From the NCBI GenBank assembly GCA_964575335.1, contig CAZNPU010000003.1, forward strand, positions 191,756 through 255,755: 64,000 nucleotides of DNA, read 5' to 3'. Below the pieces are notes generated by a model. The model worked only from the letters and a program-made list of their open reading frames with translations, was not told the origin of the DNA and ran no database searches. The stretch is from CAZNPU01 sp964575335. Its GTDB lineage: Bacteria > Planctomycetota > Phycisphaerae > Phycisphaerales > SM1A02. The position numbers were made by a program, and so were the translations under genes. Positions 27,759-36,831 of this stretch are shown here, in pieces. How positions within the stretch are numbered: the first letter of the stretch is position 1; the number at the start of each line of letters is the position of its first letter.

Positions 27759-29093
27759 ATGCTTGAACTTCAATGCACCAATGCGGTGACGCCTGTGACC
27801 AGCCGATCGCAGAACCCCAGCGTGCTTTTTATCGGTGTGCGTTCGCCGTGGCGCGGCGAGGCTGGATATCTGGTTCGCCAGCACATGTTCCTTTGCGCAC
27901 TGGCTGAGATCGCTGAGTTGCATCTGGCGCTTTTCGATTATCAGCCGTCCAGCGACAGCGCGCCTTACCCGTGCACGATCACGCCGTTGCCGATGCCGCC
28001 GAGTGTGAACGAGTCATACCTGCGTTCTGCGCTCCAGGATCTGTTTTCGCCGATCCCGCACATCGTTCGACGATTTGATCCGCAGGCAGCGCGCCGGATT
28101 GTGCGTGACCTGAATCCTGAGCGTTTTGACGCGGTTTTCGCGTATCGGGCTGATTTCGCATACTTTGCTGGCGTTCTTGATCATCCGAGACTGCTGCTGG
28201 ATATTGACGATCCCGAGCACATTCGCCGCCGGGAGCGCGAGTCGCTGTTTCACAACGGAAGCCTGCATTGGCTGCAGCGGCTTGATTTGGCGCGACTTCG
28301 CCGATTTGAACTCAAGGCGGCATCACAGGCCATGGCGGCTTTTGTTTGTCATCGCGGCGATCAGGAGGTGTTTTCAGATGCTCTGGCGGGGTGTGCCCAC
28401 CGAGGCGAGCCTGTGGTGGCGCCCAATTGCATTGATGTGCCTCCTGAGCGGCCGGCACGCCTGGCCGATGCGCCGCAACTGCTGTTTGTAGGTAATATGG
28501 AAGGCGGAGCGAAGTCGCCCAACGTCGATGCGATCAACTGGTTTGTGCGCGAAGTCTGGCCGCTGGTGTGCTCACAGGTGCCCAACGCGATCTGCCGAGT
28601 GGTTGGGGCGATCAGCGATGAACTGCGAACGTCGCTTCAGTCACAGCCGCGGATCGAGGTGTGCGGATTCGTTGAGCGCGTTGAGGACTGCTTCAAGCGT
28701 GCGTCGCTGAGCATCGCGCCGATTCGATTCGGCACCGGCACGCGGATCAAGATTCTGCAGTCGCTGGCGATGGGGTGTCCGGTGGTCAGCACCCCCAAGG
28801 GATGCGAGGGGTTGGAGGTAACCAGCGGACGCGACATTCTGGTAGGCGATTCCCCACAGGCCTTTGCTGAGTGTTGCGTCAGGCTTTTGACCGATAAGGC
28901 TGAACAGGAGCGTCTGGGGCTGGCCGGCTATGAGCTTGCAGCGAATCATTACGACCGACAGGGCAAGCATCAGTGGCTTGTCGAGACGTTGCAGGGCTTC
29001 CTGAATGAAGCGGTTGAACGCCGCAGGGATGCTGGGCGATCTGGCACACTGCGCCAGTCATCGCATGGCAATCGAATCGTGAAGCGAAAGTGA
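27759..29093 (+). CDS. GT4-type glycosyltransferase
   Basis: A cytoplasmic GT-B fold sugar transferase, probably adding a sugar to a lipid-linked repeat unit. 444 residues. The N-terminal half begins SVLFIGVRSPWRGEAGYLVR. The C-terminal donor-binding half has LLFVGNMEGGAKSPNVDAIN, FVERVEDCFKRASLSIAPIR and FGTGTRIKILQSLAMGCPVV, then STPKGCEGLE, a layout typical of GT4 enzymes of exopolysaccharide loci (StcL/WbaZ style). The next gene starts around its stop codon (GTGA overlap, or ATG nine bases later), indicating an operon. Donor and acceptor sugars cannot be read from the sequence. Confidence 0.9.
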   Translation: MLELQCTNAVTPVTSRSQNPSVLFIGVRSPWRGEAGYLVRQHMFLCALAEIAELHLALFDYQPSSDSAPYPCTITPLPMPPSVNESYLRSALQDLFSPIPHIVRRFDPQAARRIVRDLNPERFDAVFAYRADFAYFAGVLDHPRLLLDIDDPEHIRRRERESLFHNGSLHWLQRLDLARLRRFELKAASQAMAAFVCHRGDQEVFSDALAGCAHRGEPVVAPNCIDVPPERPARLADAPQLLFVGNMEGGAKSPNVDAINWFVREVWPLVCSQVPNAICRVVGAISDELRTSLQSQPRIEVCGFVERVEDCFKRASLSIAPIRFGTGTRIKILQSLAMGCPVVSTPKGCEGLEVTSGRDILVGDSPQAFAECCVRLLTDKAEQERLGLAGYELAANHYDRQGKHQWLVETLQGFLNEAVERRRDAGRSGTLRQSSHGNRIVKRK

Positions 29094-29101
29094 GCGTTGC
29101 G

Positions 29102-30220
29102 ATGCGGATCACGTTCGTACTGCCACATGCCGGGATGGCCGGCGGAATACGGGTCATCGCCATTTATGCTCAGCGTCTGCAGGCGCGAGGCCACGAGGTG
29201 ACGGTGGTATCGACCTCATGGGATCCGCCCGGGCGTCGCCAGCGTGCACTGGCTGCGTTGCGGCGATGGATGCACCAGCTTGATCCTCGCGCCAAGGGGC
29301 CGCTGGATCCGTCACATTTCGACGGCACAGACATCAACCACGTTCGAATCCGGCGGCGTGGACCGCTGACTGATGCTGATGTGCCCGATGCTGATGTCGT
29401 GGTGGCGACTTGGTGGAAAACCGCGAAGTGGGTCAATGATTTTTCGCCGTCAAAAGGCGCGAAGGCCTATTTCGTACAGGATTACGGCGCGCATGAGGGG
29501 CAGCCGCTGGATGCGGTGGTCCAGACGTGGAAATACCCGCTGCACAAGATGGTGATCTCGCGGTGGCTGATGAAGTTGATTGAGGAGCATTGCGGCGAAA
29601 CCGATGTGGATTACGTTCCCAATGCAGTCGATCTGGACCGCTTTTTTGCCCCGCCCCGACAGCGGCAGCCGCGACCGACGGTTGGGTTTCTCTATAACCC
29701 CGCGCCTCAAAAAGGATGCGACATCATTCTGGAAGCGATCGACTACGCCCGCCACCGGATTCCCGAACTGCAGGTTGTGGCGTACGGCCCGGTCGATCCG
29801 CAGCCTGACCTGCCGCTGCCGCCGGGAACGAAATACTGGAAATTCGCGCCGGATGAGCAGCTTCGCGAGATTTACGCCTCATGTGATGCGTGGTTGTTCG
29901 GTAGCCGACTGGAGGGGTTTGGCTTGCCGATTCTGGAAGCGATGGCGTGCCGCACACCGGTGATCGCCACGCCCGCCGGCGCTGCGCCGGAACTGGTCAG
30001 CCCGGGCGGCGGCATGCTCGTCAAGCTGAACGATCCAATTTCGATGGGCGAGGCGATCGTTCGCATGATGAAGCTGCCGGAATCAGAATGGCGTGCAATG
30101 TCGGACAAGGCATATGCAACCGTTTCGACATTTACCTGGGATGATGCGACGGATCTGTTTGAGGCATCGCTGATCCGGGCGATCGAGCGATCAAAAACCG
30201 ATGCGCTCAACGTGGCATAG
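29102..30220 (+). CDS. GT4-type glycosyltransferase
   Basis: A GT-B glycosyltransferase of about 372 residues. It begins MRITFVLPHAGMAGGIRVI, a typical GT4 N-terminus with a glycine loop. The C-terminal half has TVGFLYNPAPQKGCDIILEA, then SRLEGFGLPILEAMACRTPVIA with the EX7E catalytic pair, and APELVSPGGGMLVKLND. ATG 29102 is preferred on family grounds. A GTG at 29090 overlapping the previous stop (GTGA) is equally possible and would support translational coupling. It lies in the exopolysaccharide locus, followed by the deacetylase. Sugar specificity is not visible. Confidence 0.92.
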   Translation: MRITFVLPHAGMAGGIRVIAIYAQRLQARGHEVTVVSTSWDPPGRRQRALAALRRWMHQLDPRAKGPLDPSHFDGTDINHVRIRRRGPLTDADVPDADVVVATWWKTAKWVNDFSPSKGAKAYFVQDYGAHEGQPLDAVVQTWKYPLHKMVISRWLMKLIEEHCGETDVDYVPNAVDLDRFFAPPRQRQPRPTVGFLYNPAPQKGCDIILEAIDYARHRIPELQVVAYGPVDPQPDLPLPPGTKYWKFAPDEQLREIYASCDAWLFGSRLEGFGLPILEAMACRTPVIATPAGAAPELVSPGGGMLVKLNDPISMGEAIVRMMKLPESEWRAMSDKAYATVSTFTWDDATDLFEASLIRAIERSKTDALNVA

Positions 30221-30249
30221 AACCGGTGTGCGGAGAAAGTGGAACGTCG

Positions 30250-30999
30250 ATGGAGATCGCATGGCTTACATCTGCAGCATTGAGCGCCGGCGCAGCGATT
30301 GCGGTTGCCCAGGCGGCAACGGTTGCGCCCGCAGTGTTGGTCAAGCGGTCGCATCTGAATATCCTTCGCCAGCGGTGCCGGGGCAAGCTTGCGCTGACGT
30401 ATGACGATGGCCCGGGTCCGCTGCTCACGCCGCCGCTGATGAATCTTTTGGATCGCTTTCACGCCCGGGCGACGTTTTTTCTGGTTGGATTCCGCGCCCA
30501 ACGCTGGCCGGAGATGTGCGATCTGATCGAGCGACATGGGCACGAGCTTGGCTGTCACACGAAGATGCACAAACGTCCTTGGCGCGTTACGCCGTGGCGA
30601 GCGGTGCGCGATATGGAGGAAGGTTACGAATCGCTGTCAGAGTGGATTGAGCCTGATGCGTCGTTTCGTCCGCCATTCGGCAAGCTCACCACGTGGACGT
30701 GGCTGGCCTCACGCCGCCGCAGCGCGCCGTTGAGCTTCTGGACACTCGACGGCGGCGACACGTACGACACGCTGCCCGATCCGGCGCCCATCGTGCAGCA
30801 CATGATCGACGACGGCGGCGCCGTTGTGCTGCTGCACAGTCACGACCGTGGCGATGATCGCCATCGCTATGTGCTGAATATCACCGAACAGTTGCTGACT
30901 GCAGCGCGTACGCACGGGTTGCAGACCTGTACGATGTCTGAATTGCTGAACGCAGAGCCTGAGCACGACAAGGGAGCGTCAAACGATGTCGACGGTTGA
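30250..30999 (+). CDS. Polysaccharide deacetylase (NodB/CE4)
   Basis: A metal-dependent enzyme that removes N- or O-acetyl groups from sugars. About 249 residues with an N-terminal hydrophobic segment (about 5-25), probably a membrane anchor, so the catalytic domain may face the periplasm. The five CE4 motifs are all present: TYDDGPG, HTKMH (the metal-binding H[ST]xxH), RPPFG, DGGDTYD, and LLHSHD near the C-terminus. The domain is of normal length. ATG 30250 (MEIAWLTSA) is chosen. An in-frame ATG at 30226 is possible. It overlaps the next gene by 14 bases, so the two are co-translated. Likely trims acetyl groups from the polymer made by this locus. Confidence 0.93.
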   Translation: MEIAWLTSAALSAGAAIAVAQAATVAPAVLVKRSHLNILRQRCRGKLALTYDDGPGPLLTPPLMNLLDRFHARATFFLVGFRAQRWPEMCDLIERHGHELGCHTKMHKRPWRVTPWRAVRDMEEGYESLSEWIEPDASFRPPFGKLTTWTWLASRRRSAPLSFWTLDGGDTYDTLPDPAPIVQHMIDDGGAVVLLHSHDRGDDRHRYVLNITEQLLTAARTHGLQTCTMSELLNAEPEHDKGASNDVDG

Positions 31000-31999
31000 T
31001 TATCGCATCAGCGAAGTTGATCCGGCGTCGTGGGATGCGCTGGTCGGACAGTTCGAAGACCGCACGATCTTTCATACGCTGCCGTGGCTGGAAACCATTC
31101 GCGCTGCGCATGGCGTGAAGATTGTACTTACGCAGGCGCAGGTGAACGACCGCTGCGTTGCCATCTGGCCCTATCTGGAACTGCGCAAAGGCCCGTTTCG
31201 CGTGATCGGTTCGCCCTTGCCGGGATGGAGCACGGCGTATATGGGGCCGCTGTTTGATCACAAGGCGGATATTCCGGCAGTGCTGCGGGCGTTTCTGGAA
31301 CATCGGCTGTTTCGCCGCTATGCGTTCTTTGCCTGCAAATCGATCAATCGTTCGCATCCGGTTGACCTGGGGGCCTTCGGTTTCAAGCCGCGCATGCTGT
31401 TCGACACGTACATGGTCGATCTGACATTGCCGGAGGAAACGCTCTGGTCGAATCTCAAAAGCGAGTGCCGCACGCGCATTCGCAAGGCCGGCAAGCTGAA
31501 TATGGAGGTGCGGTGGGAGACCAATGTGGCCGATTTCATCGATGACTTTTGGCAGATGAGCCTGGAAACCTTTGCCAAAGCGCGCATCGCGCCGACGCAT
31601 ACCAGAACATTCGCTGTCGAAGTGTGGAAGCGTCTGTCGGCAGTTGACCGCATCAAGGCCGTATCGGCATGGCATGAGGGCCAGCGCACCGCCATGCTGG
31701 TGCTGCCGTTTGATGATCGCCGCATGTATTACTGGGGCGGCGCATCGTTCGACGCCTTCCGCAGTCTGCCCAGCCACAACCTGCTGCACTGGGAGGCAAT
31801 CCGCAACGCCAAAGCCATGGGGCTTCAGGAATACGATTTCATTTCGACTTCCGGCGGACCGGGACGATTCAAAAAGACGTTCGGACCAACGGAAGTCGCA
31901 ATGGCCACGCATTGGGAGCGCAGTTCATCACGGTTGATGGCAATGCTGAAAAACCGGTATGAAAGCTATCTGCGGAAACGCCGCCGCGTGAACGCCTGA
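30986..31999 (+). CDS. FemAB-like GNAT acyltransferase of the polysaccharide locus
   Basis: A 337-residue protein of the BioF2-like/FemAB acetyltransferase type often found in exopolysaccharide clusters. It likely transfers an acyl or aminoacyl group to the polymer or its precursor. Features: an N-terminal GNAT-like half (FEDRTIFHTLPWLETIRAAH), a middle LWSNLKSECRTRIRKAGK segment matching the FemAB-like basic motif, and a second half ending MYYWGGASFDAFRSLPSHNL with LLHWEAIRNAKAMGLQEYDF. ATG 30986 has GGGAG nine bases upstream and overlaps the deacetylase by 14 bases. The pairing suggests linked polymer modification. The acyl donor is unknown. Confidence 0.87.
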   Translation: MSTVDYRISEVDPASWDALVGQFEDRTIFHTLPWLETIRAAHGVKIVLTQAQVNDRCVAIWPYLELRKGPFRVIGSPLPGWSTAYMGPLFDHKADIPAVLRAFLEHRLFRRYAFFACKSINRSHPVDLGAFGFKPRMLFDTYMVDLTLPEETLWSNLKSECRTRIRKAGKLNMEVRWETNVADFIDDFWQMSLETFAKARIAPTHTRTFAVEVWKRLSAVDRIKAVSAWHEGQRTAMLVLPFDDRRMYYWGGASFDAFRSLPSHNLLHWEAIRNAKAMGLQEYDFISTSGGPGRFKKTFGPTEVAMATHWERSSSRLMAMLKNRYESYLRKRRRVNA

Positions 32000-32255
32000 A
32001 ATGCGTCGCGCCGAGGCGATTGGACGGAGCGTCACGCCCGCCGCCGCTTCACGCCATTGTGTCGCGGGTCGATTGGAACGTGTAGCTGAAGGCAGGAGAT
32101 TAGCGTGTGCTTCTGGTGGGGGCAAAGGCAAAATGATCTATCCTTAGGCTTTACGAACATTTCATCCAACCCACGTGCCAGAAGCGGGTAATACCGTTGA
32201 AAACCGGCACAACCCCATGCCTCATGACATCGTCACGCGTAGCCGATAAACCACT

Positions 32256-33656
32256 GTGACCGTATTGGTTCCCATCTCGCTTTACGGCTGGGTATTTCTC
32301 GTTCCAGCCCTGTTCGCTGTGCTGCCGGCTCGCCGAGCAGCGTTGGCGGCGTATCTTGGCGCGTGGATGTTCCTGCCTTATGCATCCATTCCATTCAGCG
32401 GGATACCGGACCTGGACAAGGTAACCGCCACCGGCTACGGCGTGGTGCTGGGCGTGCTGATGTTCGATGCCGGGCGGATCATGCAGTACCGCTTCAGTTG
32501 GATCGATTTGCCCATCATCGTGTGGTGCCTATCGCCGATGGCGTCCTCACTGAGCAACGGGCTTGGTGCGTATGACGGGTTTTCCGGCATTTTCGGAGCG
32601 GTGGTCACCTGGGGCATTCCGTACTTCATCGGGCGGCTGTATTTCAACGAGCCTGCAGCGGTGCGTGAATTGGCGATCTGGATTCTGGTCGGCGGACTGA
32701 TTTACGTGCCCCTGTGCCTGTGGGAAATCCGCATGAGTCCGCAGCTTCACCGCATGCTGTACGGTTTTCACCCTACGCCGTTTGAAATGACGATCCGGTT
32801 CGGCGGCTACCGGCCGATGGTGTTCATGCAGCACGGCTTGATGGTGGGCATGTGGATGACGGCAACCACGCTGGTGGCGTTCTGGTTGTGGTGGACCGGC
32901 GCGTTGCGACACCTGTTTCGGGTTCCGATGTGGCTCATCGTGGGCGGCATGGTTGTCACGTGCATCTTGTGCAAATCGACCGGTGCGATCCTGCTGCTTT
33001 TTATGGGCATGGGGCTTTTGCTTCTGAATCAACGCCTTCGAAGCACTGCCTTGCTGGTGCTGGCGGTGTCGATTGCACCCGCGTACATGGCGGTTCGCGC
33101 CTATGGGATGTGGGATGGACAGCAACTGGTCGAATTGGCGGAGCTTATCGACGAAGATCGGGCCAGTTCGCTCAGCGGCCGACTGTACAACGAAGACTTG
33201 CTGCTTGAGAAAGCCGCCCTAAAGCCGATCTTTGGCTGGGGTTCGTGGGGGCGCTGGCGCGTGTATGACGAGGTCACCGGCAAGGACATCACCGTTTCCG
33301 ACGGCATGTGGGTGATCGTGCGCGGCGAGCGGGGGCTGGTTGGCCTGGTTTCCATCACGTTTTTGCTGCTGTTGCCGTTTTTGTTGTTGTTGCGGCGTTG
33401 CCCGGCCCGGCAGTGGTCGCATCCGATGGTCGCCGCTCCTGCCGCACTGGCGATGCTGCTGATGCTGTATTCAATCGACAACCTGCTCAACGCGATGCTG
33501 AATCCGATTTTTGTCATCGGGGCCGGTGCGTTGTCGGGTTTTTATCTGATGTACCCGGCATGGGTGCGCCATGTCCACTACCTGCAGATGGCAGCCGCTC
33601 AGGCCATGCAGGCGGCACCTGCGCTGCGAGGGCAGCCGGCGCCGGCGACGTCCTAA
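32256..33656 (+). CDS. O-antigen polymerase/ligase-like membrane protein
   Basis: A polytopic inner-membrane protein of 466 residues with about ten to twelve hydrophobic segments. A large periplasmic-type loop after the seventh or so segment carries DEDRASSLSGRLYNEDLLLE and KPIFGWGSWGRWRVYDEVTG, the layout of Wzy polymerases and WaaL-type ligases. Residues such as the Arg and Gly in SGRLYN and FGWGSWG match the conserved loop pattern of this superfamily. The start is GTG 32256. 256 bases separate it from the upstream gene and contain no recognisable gene. It probably polymerises the repeat units flipped by the Wzx-like protein. Polymerase versus ligase cannot be decided here. Confidence 0.82.
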   Translation: MTVLVPISLYGWVFLVPALFAVLPARRAALAAYLGAWMFLPYASIPFSGIPDLDKVTATGYGVVLGVLMFDAGRIMQYRFSWIDLPIIVWCLSPMASSLSNGLGAYDGFSGIFGAVVTWGIPYFIGRLYFNEPAAVRELAIWILVGGLIYVPLCLWEIRMSPQLHRMLYGFHPTPFEMTIRFGGYRPMVFMQHGLMVGMWMTATTLVAFWLWWTGALRHLFRVPMWLIVGGMVVTCILCKSTGAILLLFMGMGLLLLNQRLRSTALLVLAVSIAPAYMAVRAYGMWDGQQLVELAELIDEDRASSLSGRLYNEDLLLEKAALKPIFGWGSWGRWRVYDEVTGKDITVSDGMWVIVRGERGLVGLVSITFLLLLPFLLLLRRCPARQWSHPMVAAPAALAMLLMLYSIDNLLNAMLNPIFVIGAGALSGFYLMYPAWVRHVHYLQMAAAQAMQAAPALRGQPAPATS

Positions 33657-33734
33657 GATGGAGGCACGTTTGCGGCGCACGCTGTTGTTGTGGAATGAGA
33701 AGGATGTCAGGCTTCGTAACGAGGATTGGTTCTG

Positions 33735-34973
33735 GTGGATCGTGAAACGCTGGTCATTTTGCCTGCCCTGCCCGCGAAAGCCGGCGATAACGGTTCATTC
33801 GTGCTGACGCGAAAGTTCCTCGATGGCGTCATGGAGTACGTGCGTGACTGGCCCGGGCCAGTGACGGTGGCAATGGAGCGCGTCACGAAAGCCGACAGCA
33901 ATCTCGATCACATCCAGGTGATGCCGGAAGATGTGCCGTTTGAATTGCGCTGGATCGATTGGCGCAATGGCGTTGGCGCAGCGCGGGAACTGCTAGCCAA
34001 CGCGCGCGTCGCGCTGGTGAGCCTTGTGGACAAGCACACCAGGATCTCGCAGCTTGCCGCCACGCTTGGCCGGCCGGTGGTGTATATCAGCGAGTACAGC
34101 GTCACAACGCGGCGTCAGATCATTCGCGCGGAAACCCGCAATCCCATTCTCCGCTGGCGAAGAGAGCGCTGGACGCTCGCGCTCGAGCGCCGGTATGAGC
34201 AGGCGGTGAGGCTGGCTGCGGGCGTTCAGTGCAACGGCACGCCGACCTATCACGCCTATCGCGCTCTCAATCCCTCCACGCTGCTGTATTTTGACACGCG
34301 CGTGCGCGCATCGCAGTTGGCCTCGATCGACACGCTTGAAGCCCGAACCAGGGAACTGCTTGAAGGCGGGCCGCTGCGCCTGGCATTCTCCGGTCGATTG
34401 ATCGCCATGAAAGGGGTTGACCACCTGCCGCGCGTCGCTGCGGAACTCAAGCGATTGAACGTGCCGTTTTCAATGGATATCTGCGGCGGCGGCGTGCTGG
34501 AGCGGCGGCTGCGAAAGGACATTCGACGCCTGGGGCTTGAGTCTGAAGTGCGGCTGCGCGGCGTGCTTGATTTTCAGCGAGAACTGATGCCATTTGTTGC
34601 GCGCCATGTCGATCTTTTTGTCTGCTGTCACCGCCAGGGCGATCCGGCATGCACCTATCTGGAAACCATGTCCTGCGGCACGCCGATTGTGGGCTATGAC
34701 AACGAGGCGTTTCACGGGCTGGTCAGCGCCAGCGGTGTGGGGTGGCTGACGCCCATGGACAAGCCCGAGCAGCTTGCTGCGCGAATTGCAGAACTCAATC
34801 GCTCGCGGCAGGAACTGGCAGATGCTGCGACTGCATCACTGGCGTTTGCTTCTCGGCATACGTTCGAGAAGACCATGCGCATGCGCGTTGACCACATGAT
34901 TGCCTGTGCCGAAGCCAGCGAAGGCGTCGCCTCAGGCGCTGCGTCGGCAGCGGAGGTGCGCGCATCATGCTGA
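33735..34973 (+). CDS. GT4-type glycosyltransferase
   Basis: A GT-B fold glycosyltransferase of about 412 residues. The N-terminal half is divergent (LVILPALPAKAGDNGSFVLT). The C-terminal half is clear: LRLAFSGRLIAMKGVDHLPR, DICGGGVLERRLRKDIRRLG, VRLRGVLDFQRELMPFVARH and TYLETMSCGTPIVGYDNEAF, with the catalytic-type Glu of the donor site. GTG 33735 is preferred because GAGGA lies nine bases upstream. A TTG at 33726 is also open. It overlaps the next GT2 gene by 7 bases. Part of the polysaccharide assembly line. Sugar unknown. Confidence 0.88.
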   Translation: MDRETLVILPALPAKAGDNGSFVLTRKFLDGVMEYVRDWPGPVTVAMERVTKADSNLDHIQVMPEDVPFELRWIDWRNGVGAARELLANARVALVSLVDKHTRISQLAATLGRPVVYISEYSVTTRRQIIRAETRNPILRWRRERWTLALERRYEQAVRLAAGVQCNGTPTYHAYRALNPSTLLYFDTRVRASQLASIDTLEARTRELLEGGPLRLAFSGRLIAMKGVDHLPRVAAELKRLNVPFSMDICGGGVLERRLRKDIRRLGLESEVRLRGVLDFQRELMPFVARHVDLFVCCHRQGDPACTYLETMSCGTPIVGYDNEAFHGLVSASGVGWLTPMDKPEQLAARIAELNRSRQELADAATASLAFASRHTFEKTMRMRVDHMIACAEASEGVASGAASAAEVRASC

Positions 34974-35941
34974 AGCTCTGCGTTGTGGTGCTGAATTATC
35001 GTCGCGCTGCGTTGACGATTGACTGCCTGGCGACGCTTGAGCCTGAAATCGCCGGCCGCAGTGATCGGCGTGCCGTTGTCATCGACAATGGTTCGGATGA
35101 CAATTCCGCCGACCTGATCGAGCAGGCAATTCAACAGCGCAACTGGTCAAGCTGGCTCACGTTCGTGCGCTCGCCGATCAACCGCGGCTTTGCCGGCGGC
35201 AACAACATTGGTTTCCGAACGCATGAAGCCGAGTATTACATGCTGCTCAACAGCGATGCGCGTGTGACGCCATGTGCGATCACCACGATGCTTGAGGCGA
35301 TGGATCAGCATCCTGATGTCGGCGCAATGGGGCCGCGTTTGCAGGGGCCTGACGGTGAGCCGCAGATAAGCTGCTTTCGCTACCGCACGCCGATCACTGA
35401 AATGCTGGATGCTGCGGGCACAGGTCCGATCGACCGCCTGTTCAAGTCGCAACTTGTGGCGATCGGCGTGTTTGATGAACCAATGGAGCCGCAATGGCTC
35501 AGCTTTGCGTGCATCATGATCCGCGGCAAAGTGATTCAACAGATCGGCCCGATGGATGAGAACTACTTCATGTATTTCGAAGACATCGATTACTCGCGGC
35601 AGATCCGCAAGGCTGGCTGGCGCATCCTCCACTGGCCCCAGGCGAAGGTGGTGCATTTGCGTGGCGGCAGCTCGTCGGTGAAATCAGCAATGAAAGCCAA
35701 GAAGCGCGTGCCCAGGTATTACTACGAGTCGCGCAGTCGCTACTTTGCCAAGTTCTATGGCGGCACCGTGGGGTTGTGGATGACCAATATGATGTGGCTG
35801 CTGGGGCGATCGATCTCGCTGGCGCGCGAGCTGGTGGGCAACAAAAAGCGCAGCGTGTGCAAACTGGAGGCGTTTGACAACTGGACCAACTGGCTGTGCC
35901 CGATGCGGCCGCCGCAGCCGCAGAAAGGCGGAGAATTGTGA
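34967..35941 (+). CDS. GT2-family glycosyltransferase (rhamnosyltransferase-like)
   Basis: A GT-A fold enzyme of 324 residues. N-terminal motif LCVVVLNYRRAALTIDCLAT, nucleotide-binding VIDNGSDDNSADLIEQA, INRGFAGGNNIGFR, and the DxD-like NSDARV. Later come the acceptor-region motifs GPMDENYFMYFEDIDYSRQI and HWPQAKVVHLRGGSS. This set is characteristic of WcaA/rhamnosyltransferase-type GT2 proteins. It overlaps the preceding GT4 gene, and its TGA overlaps the ATG of the sulfotransferase (TGATG), so the three are translationally coupled. Confidence 0.93.
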   Translation: MLKLCVVVLNYRRAALTIDCLATLEPEIAGRSDRRAVVIDNGSDDNSADLIEQAIQQRNWSSWLTFVRSPINRGFAGGNNIGFRTHEAEYYMLLNSDARVTPCAITTMLEAMDQHPDVGAMGPRLQGPDGEPQISCFRYRTPITEMLDAAGTGPIDRLFKSQLVAIGVFDEPMEPQWLSFACIMIRGKVIQQIGPMDENYFMYFEDIDYSRQIRKAGWRILHWPQAKVVHLRGGSSSVKSAMKAKKRVPRYYYESRSRYFAKFYGGTVGLWMTNMMWLLGRSISLARELVGNKKRSVCKLEAFDNWTNWLCPMRPPQPQKGGEL

Positions 35942-36831
35942 TGCGTCTGCCTGATTTCATCATCATCGGTGCGATGAAATGTGCAACCAGCACGCTGCAC
36001 GAGCAACTCGCACAGCAGCCGGGCATTGTGATGTCCACGCCGAAAGAGCCGTACTTTTTCAGCAATGATGAAGTGTGGCAGCGCGGCATGGCGTGGTATG
36101 CATCGCTTTTCGAACATGCCTCCGAAGACGCGTTGTGCGGCGAATCGAGCACGCATTACACCAAGCTGCCAACCTATCCGCACACCGTCGCCCGCATGCG
36201 CGAGCATCTGCCGCCGGATGTGAAATTCATCTATATCATGCGGCATCCGATCGATCGTCTGGTGTCGCAATACATTCACGAATGGACCGAATGCGTCATT
36301 TCAACGCCGATTGATGAAGCCATTGACCTGCATCCTGAGCTGATCGAATACAGCCGGTATGCCATGCAGCTTGAGCCGTATTTTGAAGCGTTTGGACGTG
36401 AGCGCGTGCTGCCGGTGTTTTTCGATCGCCTGGCCAGTCATCCGCAAGATGAGCTGGAACGCATCTGCCGGTTCATCGGGTATCGTGGTCGGCCAAGATG
36501 GGATGAAACATTGAGCGAGCAGAATGTTTCCAGCCAGCGGTTGCGCAAGAGCGCGTGGCGCGACTTTCTTGTGGATTTGCCCGGCCTGCGAACGGTGCGG
36601 CGAACCTTGGTGCCGCAGGCGGTTCGTGATCGCATCAAGCAGTTCTGGAGCATGAAAGAGCGTCCGCAGCTTTCGCCGGAGAATCTCAGGCGGCTGGAAG
36701 CGACGTTTGACGCAGATCTGGCAAGACTTGGCCGATGGCTTGACCTGGAGCTGCGCTGTGAGAACTTCAAGGCGATAGCGCGTGAGACGGCGCCACAGTG
36801 GCGCGATGCAACGGGAATCACTGCAGCATGA
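35941..36831 (+). CDS. PAPS-dependent sulfotransferase
   Basis: Transfers sulfate from PAPS to an acceptor, here most likely a sugar of the surface polymer. 296 residues from ATG 35941, which overlaps the previous stop by one base. An upstream in-frame start at 35896 would lie inside the GT2 gene. The 5'-phosphosulfate loop reads IGAMKCATSTLHEQL, a GxxKCxTxxL form seen in carbohydrate sulfotransferases. The 3'-phosphate region reads FIYIMRHPIDRLVSQYIHEW, with the conserved Arg and Ser. STPKEPYFFS is the usual family motif between them. The next gene overlaps by four bases (ATGA). No PAPS synthesis genes are present in this window. Confidence 0.92.
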   Translation: MRLPDFIIIGAMKCATSTLHEQLAQQPGIVMSTPKEPYFFSNDEVWQRGMAWYASLFEHASEDALCGESSTHYTKLPTYPHTVARMREHLPPDVKFIYIMRHPIDRLVSQYIHEWTECVISTPIDEAIDLHPELIEYSRYAMQLEPYFEAFGRERVLPVFFDRLASHPQDELERICRFIGYRGRPRWDETLSEQNVSSQRLRKSAWRDFLVDLPGLRTVRRTLVPQAVRDRIKQFWSMKERPQLSPENLRRLEATFDADLARLGRWLDLELRCENFKAIARETAPQWRDATGITAA

